The notes under the pieces were generated by a model that saw only the letters and a list, made by a program, of their open reading frames with translations, was not told the DNA's origin and searched no databases. From the NCBI GenBank assembly GCA_963793625.1, contig CAWCAT010000009.1, forward strand, positions 1-64,000: a stretch of DNA of 64,000 nucleotides, in the 5' to 3' direction. Position numbers and translations under genes: made by a program. This stretch comes from G963668605 sp963793625 (GTDB taxonomy: Bacteria; Acidobacteriota; Terriglobia; Bryobacterales; Bryobacteraceae). Positions 48,194-57,600 of the stretch are shown in pieces. How positions within the stretch are numbered: the stretch's first letter is position 1; each line of letters begins with the position of its first letter.

Positions 48194-49000
48194 TCACCTG
48201 CTCGCCGTCCCGCGAGCGATTAGCGACCGGTGGCGACTCAAGGGGATTCCATAGAGCCAACAGAAACGTTCGACTGCCGGTAAGCGGATTCGATCGCCTT
48301 GCTCACGCGATCGAATGAGCCACTCGCCGTCAGGCCAATTGTCGAACTGGGCCTGGGATGCCGTCAGGTAGGTTTTGCAACAAGTGAACATGCGGCCGAA
48401 GCCGAACACCGTCATGTTGCCGTCCATTGGCCAGTACTGATCGGGTGCATCGTCGTCCTCGTGCTTTGCAACGAAGAGTACGCACTTGGAATCCGTGTTG
48501 CCGAAGTAGATCCATTCCGGACCGCGCATGTCGCCGCTCCAGGACTGCGCCAGGCTTCGCTTCATGCCATCCGAAGTAATCTGAAAACCATCTTTCAGAT
48601 CGAGGCGGCCGCCGGGCGTTCCTTCGTAAAGGAACCAATACGGCTTGGCGGTGCGCAGCAGAGTCATGCGCGCGTGTGTCGCGTAAATATCCCAGCGCGT
48701 GGCCCACTTTCCGTCGCGGCCCTCTGAGACTATTGAAACCCGCACCGGACCCTTGGCTACCAGGCGGGATTCCGCTCCTTTCGCTCCGGCGTAACCGGGG
48801 TGAGCGAATTCGCCGAGATTCGGAATCCCGCGGAACTCGCCGGCCGCGCGTCCACCCGGTTTGTACCCGATCCATTCGGCGCCGGATGGGTCTGTGATGC
48901 TGGCAAAGCCGGCGCCTTCCTTGTGAAACGAGTAAGTTGCGGATGCAGTGCGCACCCGGAAGGACAGCTGTCCTTCGTATTCGACCTCATCTACCGTCAA
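48194..49000 (-). CDS. Unknown beta-rich secreted-locus protein
   Basis: A 268-residue protein with no signal of its own, starting at TTG 49000, which overlaps the stop of the upstream gene (TTGA). It is Trp/Tyr-rich: EFAHPGYAGAKGAESRLVAK, WDIYATHARMTLLRTAKPYW, LYEGTPGGRLDLKDG and GPEWIYFGNTDSKCVLFVAK. The fold looks like the super-sandwich of polysaccharide-acting proteins, but I do not recognise a family. It may have been the C-terminal half of the upstream protein. Confidence 0.6.
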   Translation of the reverse strand: MTVDEVEYEGQLSFRVRTASATYSFHKEGAGFASITDPSGAEWIGYKPGGRAAGEFRGIPNLGEFAHPGYAGAKGAESRLVAKGPVRVSIVSEGRDGKWATRWDIYATHARMTLLRTAKPYWFLYEGTPGGRLDLKDGFQITSDGMKRSLAQSWSGDMRGPEWIYFGNTDSKCVLFVAKHEDDDAPDQYWPMDGNMTVFGFGRMFTCCKTYLTASQAQFDNWPDGEWLIRSREQGDRIRLPAVERFCWLYGIPLSRHRSLIARGTASR

Positions 49001-50502
49001 TTGCTCTTGAGCGCCGCCGGTCTTAGCTGGACCGGCGGCGTAGAAAAAAAACGCCGCGACTCCGCTACGCCGGTCTGGTTTTTCAATGCGAACACGAGCG
49101 TGGAGTCTGACTCCAATTGGAACGGCACCGCAGGATCCGAAACGCGGCCCGAAGGATCCACTTCAACCAACTTCATTCCGCCCTGAAGCGCCGGCATCTT
49201 CACTTCGGCCAGTGCGCCGGTCTTCACTTCAATCGGAATGCGCAGTTTGAACTCTGGCTCGCTCCAGGCTGCGGGCTTCGGTGTTTCAGGCCCATACTCG
49301 ACCATCAGCACCGGACCCGGCCAGTTGACCTCCAAAGCATGATGCTCGGTCTTGGAGAACATCTCGAAGGCATTCTGCCCGGGCTTCAGCAAGCGTACAG
49401 GCACCGGGATCGAATCGAAGCTGTAGTTATGGACGAGGCCCACGCGGTCCACCAACTTCGTTCCGTTGAAACCGATCTCATCGCCGTGCGCCGCCGACCA
49501 TGTGGAGACCACAATCTTCGCCGCTCTGGCGCGCGAAAGATTATCGCTCACTTCGAACTTGCAATCTTTTCGGCGACCTACGCGGACGGCGAACGCGGGG
49601 GGGATGTCTTTGGCCTTGTACATTCGAACGGACCGGCCACTGCGCTTCAGCTTCACCTTCACACTGGGCGTCATGTGAATGAGCCCATCTGCGTCGGTCA
49701 CACGCGCCATCAGTTCAACAGGCTCGGCCTGATCCGGCACCCACGAGGTATCCCACGTCACCGCATAGGGCGGCAGTGCCGCGGAGCCGATGTGGCGGCC
49801 CAGTTGACCCCGCTGGGTGATGTAGTGCCACTGGCGGTAAACGCCGTTGCCCTCCCAGTTAAAGTCCTCGAACTTGCCGATGAACTCAACGTTTGCGATC
49901 GGTATCTCCTCTTTATGCGCTTCGGCCACGAGTCGCGGATGATCGGAGATTTCGTCGCCCTCGGCAGGAGATGTGATTTTCCCGACCTGTCCGGCTTTGA
50001 CCGGATCATAATAGAGCCGCACAGTGAAGGCGTAAACCCAGTAGAAGCCCCAATCGAAGCTGTGGCACACTTGTGGGCCGGCCATGAAGCGGAACGCATT
50101 GCGGCCCTGCTTGAGGCTCTCGACCGGCACCGAAACAGTCGACCTTCCCAGAACCGTGCGATGAAAGCATTCGGGCTTGCCCGGCGTGCCTTCCGGCTGG
50201 GCGATATGGGTCCAGCTACCGTCGTTGATCCGGAATTTCTGTTCGCTAGTGCCCACATGACCGCCCCAGTATTCGACGGACACTTCGGCTTTAATGACGT
50301 TCTTGAGGCTGGGTAGTTCGAGATTGCGATCGTCTTCGCTGCGAGCGCGCATGGCTTCGAGATTCGGCCGCTTGGAACCGAGGTCCATTTGGCCGAAGCG
50401 CATTCCGTACGTGAACTCGCGGAAAACATCGCCGGGGCCCGGCTCAGCGGCTACCGTGGCGGCCAGAACAAGGCAATATACGAGCGGTCTAAGAATTTTC
50501 AT
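48997..50502 (-). CDS. Unknown secreted multidomain protein
   Basis: A 501-residue protein with a signal peptide (LRPLVYCLVLAATVAA). It has a first beta-domain with VSVEYWGGHVGTSEQKFRIN and CHSFDWGFYWVYAFTVRLYY, Ig-like segments (GKITSPAEGDEISDHPRLVA, VELMARVTDADGLIHMTPSV) and a tail ending LRPAALKSN. The aromatic beta-sandwiches suggest glycan binding. No enzyme motif recognised. Start 50502 is chosen to place the signal at the N-terminus. Likely coupled with the gene downstream. Confidence 0.65.
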   Translation of the reverse strand: MKILRPLVYCLVLAATVAAEPGPGDVFREFTYGMRFGQMDLGSKRPNLEAMRARSEDDRNLELPSLKNVIKAEVSVEYWGGHVGTSEQKFRINDGSWTHIAQPEGTPGKPECFHRTVLGRSTVSVPVESLKQGRNAFRFMAGPQVCHSFDWGFYWVYAFTVRLYYDPVKAGQVGKITSPAEGDEISDHPRLVAEAHKEEIPIANVEFIGKFEDFNWEGNGVYRQWHYITQRGQLGRHIGSAALPPYAVTWDTSWVPDQAEPVELMARVTDADGLIHMTPSVKVKLKRSGRSVRMYKAKDIPPAFAVRVGRRKDCKFEVSDNLSRARAAKIVVSTWSAAHGDEIGFNGTKLVDRVGLVHNYSFDSIPVPVRLLKPGQNAFEMFSKTEHHALEVNWPGPVLMVEYGPETPKPAAWSEPEFKLRIPIEVKTGALAEVKMPALQGGMKLVEVDPSGRVSDPAVPFQLESDSTLVFALKNQTGVAESRRFFSTPPVQLRPAALKSN

Positions 50503-50590
50503 AGAAACTACGATCATATAGCGGGATTGCCCTGTTGCCGCCGCTGATTGCCGCTCCTATCCGATTACCGGGACGATACAATGTGGGCTT

Positions 50591-50977
50591 ATGAAGGTTG
50601 AAATCAAGCACCCCGAAAAGCGCGCACACACCGGATCGTATTCCGCCGGTGTGCTGATCGATGGATGGCTCTACGTAAGCGGCCAGGGGCCTCTGGACAT
50701 GAAAACCGGCGAGATACTGTCAGGCCCAATTGAAGACGAAACCCGGCTCACTATGGAGCACATCGGCAAAGTGCTGGCCGAGGCCGGATGCTCGTTCGAC
50801 GATGTCGTGAAATGCACCTGCCATCTGGCCGATATCCAGGATTTCGGGCGCTTCGACGGGGTCTACGCCAGCTTCTTCCCAGGGGTCAAACCTGCCCGAA
50901 CCACCGTTCAGTCGGTTCTCGGCGGGATCAAGGTCGAGATCGACGCCATAGCGCGCGTTCCCGACCCTGGCCGCTAA
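50591..50977 (+). CDS. RidA family protein
   Basis: A 128-residue RidA/YjgF protein: AGVLIDGWLYVSGQGPLD, DVVKCTCHLADIQDFGRFDG and PARTTVQSVLGGIKVEIDAI, with the conserved Arg (ARTT) and Glu (KVEID). These proteins hydrolyse reactive enamines/imines or related compounds and often accompany amino-acid or amino-sugar catabolism. TACAAT lies eight bases before the ATG, without a clear -35. The stop overlaps the convergent oxidoreductase by four bases. Confidence 0.9.
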   Translation: MKVEIKHPEKRAHTGSYSAGVLIDGWLYVSGQGPLDMKTGEILSGPIEDETRLTMEHIGKVLAEAGCSFDDVVKCTCHLADIQDFGRFDGVYASFFPGVKPARTTVQSVLGGIKVEIDAIARVPDPGR

Positions 50978-52272
50978 ACTTTGGCCGGCACCACAAACGG
51001 AGCCCGATAATTTCGCGTGAACATCCGAGTTGCTTCCGGATCTCCGACGCATGTGAACGTCTTCTCGTCGAATTGCAGTGTTCGACCCACCCGGTATGAG
51101 ATGTTCGCCAGATGCACCAGGGCTGTGGAGATCGCGCCTTCTTCGATTTCTGCGTTCAATTCGGAGGACTTGCGGCTGCGCACAGCATCGAGAAAGTTCG
51201 CAAAGTGATTGCCACCTCTGTTGCCGGACGGTCCGGCTTGCTGCTCCTTACCTAAGTAGGTTGCGTACTTGGCATAGCCATCCACGGTGAGATAGCCTTT
51301 CGCTCCGTAGAAAATGTTGCCGATGGTGTTCGGATTGCCCGGGTCCGCGTCGCTGTTCTGAATGCCGGCTTCGTGATTGGTCATCCAATGGCGGACGTCG
51401 AACACCATCATTTTTCTCTTGCCGCCGTCGTTGAACTCGTAGGCGACATTCAACGTATTGGGCGTTTCCTGATCGTCGTCGAACATGAAATGACTGCCAA
51501 TTGCGCTGATCCTGGTCGGATAGCGCACTCCTAAGCCCCAACGCGCGATGTCCAGTTCGTGGATGCCCTGGTTGCCCAAATCGCCGTTGCCGTAATCCCA
51601 CCACCAGTGCCACTTGTAATGGAATCGGGTCTTTGAAAACTGACGCTTCGGCGCTGGACCGAGCCACAGATCGTAATTCACGCCGGGCGGCGGCGCCTCC
51701 GCTTCGGCCTTTCCGATTGTAGGCCGCCATTTGAAGCACAATCCGCGCGCCATGTAGATGTCGCCGATCAATCCCTCGCGCATCTTCTGCATCGCATCCT
51801 TTAGCGACGGCGACGTGCGGCTCTGGCTGCCTTGCTGCACGATGCGGTTGTACTTGCGGGCGGCGGCGACAATCTGCCGGATCTCAAACATGTTGTGCGT
51901 GCAGGGCTTCTCGACGTAGACGTCCTTGCCGGCCTGGCATGCCCAGATCGTCTGAAGTGCGTGATGATGATTGGGCGTCGCGATCGAAACCGCGTCAATC
52001 GACTTGTCTTCGAGCAGCTTGCGGAAATCGGTGAAAAGCGCGGGCTTCTTCTTGCCCTTGTCTTCCAGGTCTTTCACGCGCGCCGCCAGCACGGACTCAT
52101 CAACGTCGCACAATGCGGCGACCTCTACATCCGGCATGCCGGAGTACGTTGCCAAATGGTGGCGGCCACGCCCGCGCAAACCGACGCAAGCAACGCGAAT
52201 CGTGTTACTCGGGGTTCCGAAGACCGCTTGAGAGGCCAGCGTCGAACTCAGTAGGAAGTTTCTTCGGTTCAT
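50974..52272 (-). CDS. Tat-exported Gfo/Idh/MocA family oxidoreductase
   Basis: A 432-residue protein with twin-arginine signal MNRRNFLLSSTLASQAVFG, Rossmann motif VACVGLRGRGRHHLA, EKPCTHNMFEIRQIVAAARK and HYKWHWWWDYGNGDLGNQGI. It is the exported sister of the gene at 44553. An AGGAG site sits seven bases ahead of the ATG. Probably oxidises or rearranges a sugar in the periplasm together with the neighbouring DUF1080 protein; 3-keto-sugar chemistry has been described for such pairs, so this is a family-based guess. Confidence 0.9.
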   Translation of the reverse strand: MNRRNFLLSSTLASQAVFGTPSNTIRVACVGLRGRGRHHLATYSGMPDVEVAALCDVDESVLAARVKDLEDKGKKKPALFTDFRKLLEDKSIDAVSIATPNHHHALQTIWACQAGKDVYVEKPCTHNMFEIRQIVAAARKYNRIVQQGSQSRTSPSLKDAMQKMREGLIGDIYMARGLCFKWRPTIGKAEAEAPPPGVNYDLWLGPAPKRQFSKTRFHYKWHWWWDYGNGDLGNQGIHELDIARWGLGVRYPTRISAIGSHFMFDDDQETPNTLNVAYEFNDGGKRKMMVFDVRHWMTNHEAGIQNSDADPGNPNTIGNIFYGAKGYLTVDGYAKYATYLGKEQQAGPSGNRGGNHFANFLDAVRSRKSSELNAEIEEGAISTALVHLANISYRVGRTLQFDEKTFTCVGDPEATRMFTRNYRAPFVVPAKV

Positions 52273-52391
52273 ACTACTCCTGCACCGCTAACATACGTTC
52301 ATTGGCGGTTCCGGTCAACGCTGTGGGGCGTTTACAGGGCATACTTGTCCGATATTCTGAACGTGCAAGCTCCAAGGGCTCTCCAAGGGCC

Positions 52392-52419
52392 TTGTCCGGT
52401 GGGACTGTGTCTGTACAAT
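52392..52419 (+). promoter_or_regulatory. Promoter giving a probable leaderless message
   Basis: TTGTCC (52392-52397), a 16-base spacer, TACAAT (52414-52419), then ATG only seven bases later at 52427. Spacer and gap are identical to the Nudix promoter at 10136-10163. Confidence 0.5.
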
Positions 52420-52426
52420 CGTGATC

Positions 52427-54215
52427 ATGTACCCGACCGCAGTACTGATCGCCTTGGGACTAGCCGCCTGCTCCCTGGCTGCCGATTCCAATACCCTGAC
52501 CCCCGAAGAAAGCTCCGCTGGATTTCGTCTGATATTCGATGGACGCACTCTGGACGGATGGAAAACTTCCAAGGACAACTGGGACGTCAACAACGGCGCG
52601 ATGCATGTGAAATCGAAAGGCGGATCGATCTTCTGGGCAGAGCGCAAGTTGCCCGAAGACTTCGAACTGCGCTTCGATTGGATGGTCGGACAGCAGGGCA
52701 ACAGCGGTGTGCACTACCGCGGAGGGCAGTTCGAGTACCAGATCCTCGACAACCGGGCGGAAGCGCGCTACAAGCCGGCGGTTACGGCGGGTGCCATCTA
52801 TAGCATCGCGGGGGCTCCTTCCGATATCACGAATCCTCCGATGAAATGGAATACGGGGCGGCTTGCTCTGCCGCGGCAACCGTATCCAGCACTGGCTGAA
52901 CGGGCAACTGGTCGCTGACGTGAATCTGGCCGGTCCGGAATGGCAGCCAATCCTGGAAAAGGAACGGCAGCGCCGGAGTCAGCTTCCCGCGCCTGGCCCG
53001 TCGCGCGACGGCTACCTGACGCTTTCTGACCACACCGGGACTGCGTGGTTCCGCAACATACGACTCAACCTGTCTGCAGAGAAGTCGAGCGCATTCAGGC
53101 ACCTCTCCAGCAAGGCCGGTGATCTCGCGGCCCCGAACACAGGTACGCAGCAAACCTCCGCGACCGTTTTTGACATCGATCGGGACGGCGTTAACGACTT
53201 CGTGATCACCGAACGCACCGCCGCACCGGCAGTCGTCTGGTACCGTCGAACCAAGACTGGTTGGGATCGCAATGTCATGGAAGCCAATCCGCTGCACATC
53301 GAGGCGGGAGCGACTTTTGCCGATATTGACGGCGACGGCGATCTCGATTTCCTCGCTGGGGGCGACTACAAATTGAACGAAGTCTGGTGGTGGGAAAATC
53401 CTGCTCCGAACTTTGATCCGAATGTCCCGTGGAAGCGTCATGTTATCAAGAACACCGGGAGCGTCAAGCACCACGATCAGATCTTCGCCGACGTGGATGG
53501 AGACGGAAAACCGGAACTGATTTTCTGGAACCAGAACGGGCGCAAGCTGTTCTTCGCGCGGATTCCGAAGGACCCGCGTAACGCCGGCCCATGGGATCTG
53601 CACGATGCCTATTCATATGCGGCCGACAGCCAGATGGAACAGCGTGGCAAAGCGCCGCAGTCGGTCAACGAGCATGAGGGGCTCGCCATAGCGGACGTCG
53701 ACGGAGATGGCAAGCTCGACATCGTGGGCGGTGGGCGCTGGTTCAAATATGTGGGCAACGACAAATTCGAGGCACACGTCATCGATGCCGGTTATCAGTT
53801 CTCTCGTGCGGCCGCAGGGCAACTGATCGAGGGCGGGCGTCCCGAAATCGTTTTTGTTTCGGGTGACGGCGAGGGTCCACTCATGTTCTACGACTGGGTG
53901 AAGGGGACCTGGCGCAGCCACAAGCTCGCCGACATTCGAAACGGACACAGTCTCGCGCTGGTGGATTTCAACAAAGACGGGCACCTCGATATTTTTTGCG
54001 CCGAGATGCGCTTGGGTGGTGCCAACCCCGATGCCAAGGCGTACATTTTCCTGGGCGACGGGGCAGGAAATTTCAAGCAACAGGTCCTGTTCGAAGGCTT
54101 CGGCAATCACGAGTCAAGAATCGCTGATCTTGACGGCGATGGAACGCTGGATATTCTTGGTAAGCCCTACAATTGGGAGACGCCGCGACTGGATATCTGG
54201 CTGAATCGGAAATAA
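52427..54215 (+). pseudogene. DUF1080-FG-GAP/VCBS secreted fusion protein, one frame break
   Basis: A protein of about 595 residues with signal ALGLAACSLA. The first domain is of the 3-keto-disaccharide hydrolase type (DUF1080): FRLIFDGRTLDGWKTSKDNW, FDWMVGQQGNSGVHYRGGQ, then after the break HWLNGQLVADVNL and GYLTLSDHTGTAWFRNIRL. The rest is a seven-blade propeller of FG-GAP/VCBS repeats with calcium loops such as DIDRDGVND, DIDGDGDLD and DVDGDGKPE. The frame slips +1 near 52855 (one extra base in GGGGCGGC). All parts remain, so the gene is probably whole. Confidence 0.82.
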
Positions 54216-54218
54216 CGT

Positions 54219-56525
54219 ATGAAAATTGCCTTGACCGTTCTTGCTGCAGTCGCTGTTGCCGCCGCTGCGCAGGACACACCCAGGAACCACGTCGAGGCGA
54301 TGACCGGTTCGCAGCACGAATTCAAACTGCGCATGGGCGGAACCGTCGATGGCGAGAACAGCCGCGATCCGATCGTGTACAACGCCTGGAAAACGCGCTT
54401 TGAACCGATGCGTTACGTCAGGCTGGAAAACGTGGGCGATAGAGATATCGTCAACCCATGGGTATCCGTCAACGGCAAGCGGAACTGGCGCACGGCGAAG
54501 GACATTGCTGACGAGGCCGTCCGCTCCTACGGTGATCCGAAACAGCTGACCGACGCGGAAAAGGTGCGAGCGATCTGGGATTTTCAGCGCCAGCACCGCT
54601 TTCATGCGACGACAGGTGACATGGAAGTGCGCGATCCCGTAAAAATGTTCAACGTTTACGGCTATTCGCTGTGCGGTGACAACGCTCCGGTACTCTCCGA
54701 TTTGTGGCGCACGCAAGGCTTTCAGACGCGGCGCGGATTTCCGCTCGGGCACTGCGTCAGCGAAGTCTGGTACGGCGGCGGCTGGCACATGCTCGATGCC
54801 GATGAGTCCGTAATTTTCCTGGATCGCGATAACCAGACGGTTGTGCCGGAGAAGCAGGTCGCGCATGACCACGACCTGGCCCGTCGCGGATACCGCAATG
54901 AGATGCTCGGGACACTCTACACGTATGATGCTGCGCATGGCGGAGATTTTCCGTCTCACGCGGATCATACGATGGCGTTCACGCTGCGTCCCGGCGAATC
55001 GATTGAGTGGCGCTGGGACAACGTAGGAAAGCATCATCGAGGACCGCTGCCGTCCCTTTACACTTTCACAACAACGGAGTTGAAGCGCTGGGGAGATCAA
55101 GCATGGGCCACGCTCGCCAACGGCAAATGGTCATACACTCCGCGGCTGAGTTCTGCCGCCGGTCCGCAGACGTGGAAGATGGAGATGCCGTATGTGATCG
55201 TCGGTGGCCGCCTGCGCGCGCGGGTTCGAGCGGGAGCGAAGAGCACGTTCCGAATCTCGTTTGATAACAGCAATTGGACCCCGGTACAGTCCGACCTGGA
55301 TCAGTTCTTCCCGAGCGTTGGTACTGCAGTTTATCGATATTATTTGCAGGCTGACAATCCTGCCGCGCTCGAATCGCTCACGATTGAAAATGATCTGCAA
55401 ATGGCGCGCCTCAGTCTGCCCGCGCTCGAACTCGGTGAGAACAGGATTTCGTACACAGACCAGACGAGCGGCCCGCGCGCTGTGCGGCTGAGTTTCGATT
55501 GGATGGAGCGCTCCGGAATCACGCCCCCGCCCGCTCCTGCAGCTCCGGAATATCCAGCCGACCGGGCCAGCGTGGAAGGTACGAATCTCACACTGCGTTG
55601 GCCGGGCGTTCCGGAGCACGCCGAATATCATTTTCAATTAGGCGATGATCCAAAACTTCGTTCGGCTTTGACGCCTGCCTTTGATGAGGTCGTTTCAACC
55701 GCCAGGTTCGAGATCAAGCGTCCAGGGCTGCTGAATCCTGGACAGACGTATTACTGGCATGTCCGGGCCCGTACGAGCGAGGGCGTCTGGGGTCCGTGGA
55801 GCAAGACTTGGAGTTTTGTGCCGCAGGCTCCGGGCGTGCCGTTGAAGGTCAGGCTGGAACAGTCTGCACCGGCCGAGTACACCCTCCGCTGGGACGCAAA
55901 CCAACGCGGCCGCAAGCCGGCCCTGTTCAAAATTTATGCAAGCGACGAAAAGGGTTTCTCCGTCAGTGACGAGCCGTATCGCGTGCCAACTGGAAACCAG
56001 AAAGTGCGCGGCTTATTTCCTGGCGAGCGATCGAAGACTTTCCCGGCTAACCTGCTCGCGACCACAAAAGACACCAGTTTCAAACTGTCGCCGACTCACG
56101 CTTTTTACCGCGTGGTGGCTGTCGATGAAAAGGGCAATCGGAGTGACTCCTCCGACTACGCCACTGCACCGCGCCCATTCATTTATTCACGGCCCGCCAC
56201 GACTGGTAAGGTCGGGGAGCTATTCCGGTATGGCGCGAAGACGATCGCGTCCATTGGCGATTTGACGTATCGCGATTTCGGCCCAGGCCAGGCATATCAG
56301 TCCGCCTACTGGGACGCTGACCAACCCACGTACTCGCTCGAATACGAAATGCCCCGCTGCGGTAATTTTGACCCGAAATGGCTTCGGATCGAGCCCAAAA
56401 CGGGAATCCTGACTGGCACGCCCGGACCTGCCGATGCCGGGGAGTATCAGGTCAACATCAAAGTCGAAATTCCCGGCGCTGGCGTATATGTGCAGAGCTT
56501 TCCGCTGCGCATTGCGACCCGCTAA
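54219..56525 (+). CDS. Secreted transglutaminase-like/Fn3/Ig multidomain protein
   Basis: A 768-residue protein with signal MKIALTVLAAVAVAAAAQ. Residues about 120-200 look like a transglutaminase core: the Cys in YGYSLCGDNAPVLSDLW, then GHCVSEVWYGGGWHMLDADE with the His and Asp of the usual triad. A long beta-region follows, then a fibronectin-III-like part (TNLTLRWPGVPEHAEYHF, GQTYYWHVRARTSEGVWGPW) and a final putative Ig domain (LRIEPKTGILTGTPGPADAG). Likely acts outside the cell, as cross-linker, protease-like enzyme or binding scaffold. Three bases after the previous gene; same operon. Confidence 0.7.
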   Translation: MKIALTVLAAVAVAAAAQDTPRNHVEAMTGSQHEFKLRMGGTVDGENSRDPIVYNAWKTRFEPMRYVRLENVGDRDIVNPWVSVNGKRNWRTAKDIADEAVRSYGDPKQLTDAEKVRAIWDFQRQHRFHATTGDMEVRDPVKMFNVYGYSLCGDNAPVLSDLWRTQGFQTRRGFPLGHCVSEVWYGGGWHMLDADESVIFLDRDNQTVVPEKQVAHDHDLARRGYRNEMLGTLYTYDAAHGGDFPSHADHTMAFTLRPGESIEWRWDNVGKHHRGPLPSLYTFTTTELKRWGDQAWATLANGKWSYTPRLSSAAGPQTWKMEMPYVIVGGRLRARVRAGAKSTFRISFDNSNWTPVQSDLDQFFPSVGTAVYRYYLQADNPAALESLTIENDLQMARLSLPALELGENRISYTDQTSGPRAVRLSFDWMERSGITPPPAPAAPEYPADRASVEGTNLTLRWPGVPEHAEYHFQLGDDPKLRSALTPAFDEVVSTARFEIKRPGLLNPGQTYYWHVRARTSEGVWGPWSKTWSFVPQAPGVPLKVRLEQSAPAEYTLRWDANQRGRKPALFKIYASDEKGFSVSDEPYRVPTGNQKVRGLFPGERSKTFPANLLATTKDTSFKLSPTHAFYRVVAVDEKGNRSDSSDYATAPRPFIYSRPATTGKVGELFRYGAKTIASIGDLTYRDFGPGQAYQSAYWDADQPTYSLEYEMPRCGNFDPKWLRIEPKTGILTGTPGPADAGEYQVNIKVEIPGAGVYVQSFPLRIATR

Positions 56526-56559
56526 TCCGGCAACTCTGGTCTTCACGTATGATTAGGGC

Positions 56560-57156
56560 ATGAAGCTCTCAATTCCGGTCACATTGTTGCTGATGTGCGC
56601 TTCGGCATGGGCGCAAACCGATCGCTGGTTTTACCAGCCGCTCGGTCAGTTGAAGGACTTTCTGCAACTCTCAGACGGCCAACTTCAATCCATTCTCACG
56701 AACAATGAAGAGCACAACCGATGGTCGTCCGAGAAGCAAACCCGCATCTCGCAGCTGCAAACCGAGATCGCACAAGAGACCGCAAAGGACCGCCTGGACC
56801 CGAACGCTCTTGGCGTCCGTTACGCCGAGGTCGAGACCATTTGCCGAGAAATGAAGGATCGGGTAAACGTTTCCCGAACCCGCAATCTGGCGGTGCTCAG
56901 TCAGGATCAGAAAACCAAGCTGAAGGTTTTGGAAGACGCGGTGAAACTGGCTCCGATTATTGCGCAAGCGCAAGGCGGCAATCTGATCAGTGGATTCAGC
57001 TACCCTATACCCTACTTGACCAGTAGCTCTGGCAGCTCGAGCAACACTCTGATTGGCGGCATGATTGCTCCAACCGGCGGTTGCTACATGCCATTCCCGG
57101 CTGTCGTGATGCGTAATGGGGATTTCGGCGGCACGACTGGAAACGTGACCCGCTAA
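56560..57156 (+). CDS. Spy/CpxP-like periplasmic helical protein
   Basis: A 198-residue protein with a signal peptide (VTLLLMCASAWAQ), a long helical part (LKDFLQLSDGQLQSILTNNE, then RYAEVETICREMKDRVNVSR and LSQDQKTKLKVLEDAVKLA) that resembles LTXXQ-type metal/stress proteins, and a Gly/Ser/Pro-rich tail. Function unknown; relatives sense or protect in the periplasm. TATGAT lies six bases before the ATG, so a leaderless message is possible. Confidence 0.65.
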   Translation: MKLSIPVTLLLMCASAWAQTDRWFYQPLGQLKDFLQLSDGQLQSILTNNEEHNRWSSEKQTRISQLQTEIAQETAKDRLDPNALGVRYAEVETICREMKDRVNVSRTRNLAVLSQDQKTKLKVLEDAVKLAPIIAQAQGGNLISGFSYPIPYLTSSSGSSSNTLIGGMIAPTGGCYMPFPAVVMRNGDFGGTTGNVTR

Positions 57157-57193
57157 AAACGGCACCACCTGGCGTAAAGCGACATTCACGCAG

Positions 57194-57307
57194 TCAGGTT
57201 GAACTGGGGTGTTCGATCAAGGTCCATCCCAACTTCTTCGCCATCTGCTGTACATAATTCCTTTGCTGTTCCAGTTCATGTGCTGGATCGGGGCGTTTTC
57301 GTGTCAT
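57194..57307 (-). CDS. Possible small protein (37 residues)
   Basis: The reverse strand encodes MTRKRPDPAHELEQQRNYVQ followed by QMAKKLGWTLIEHPSST. The composition is charged and helix-prone, unlike random reading of this spacer. The ribosome site is weak and I know no family. It could also be the relic of a longer gene. Confidence 0.3.
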   Translation of the reverse strand: MTRKRPDPAHELEQQRNYVQQMAKKLGWTLIEHPSST

Positions 57308-57395
57308 TGGCTCATCAGACAAGCCGGATTCGAGAAATGTCAGCTATTGAGAGTTTGAGGAGTTGGGGTGAGTGAGGTTTACTGGGGAGGGGTCT

Positions 57396-57472
<77 letters not shown>

Positions 57473-57600
57473 GAACTATCCTAGCGCAGTGGTTTCTCAG
57501 GGTCAATCTTTTGCGCGATATTTGAGAGCCCAAGTTCTGCCCGAAGCTGGATACACTGGTGAAGGACTGTCCGCGTCACAGCGCGGCGGTTGGAGGAACC

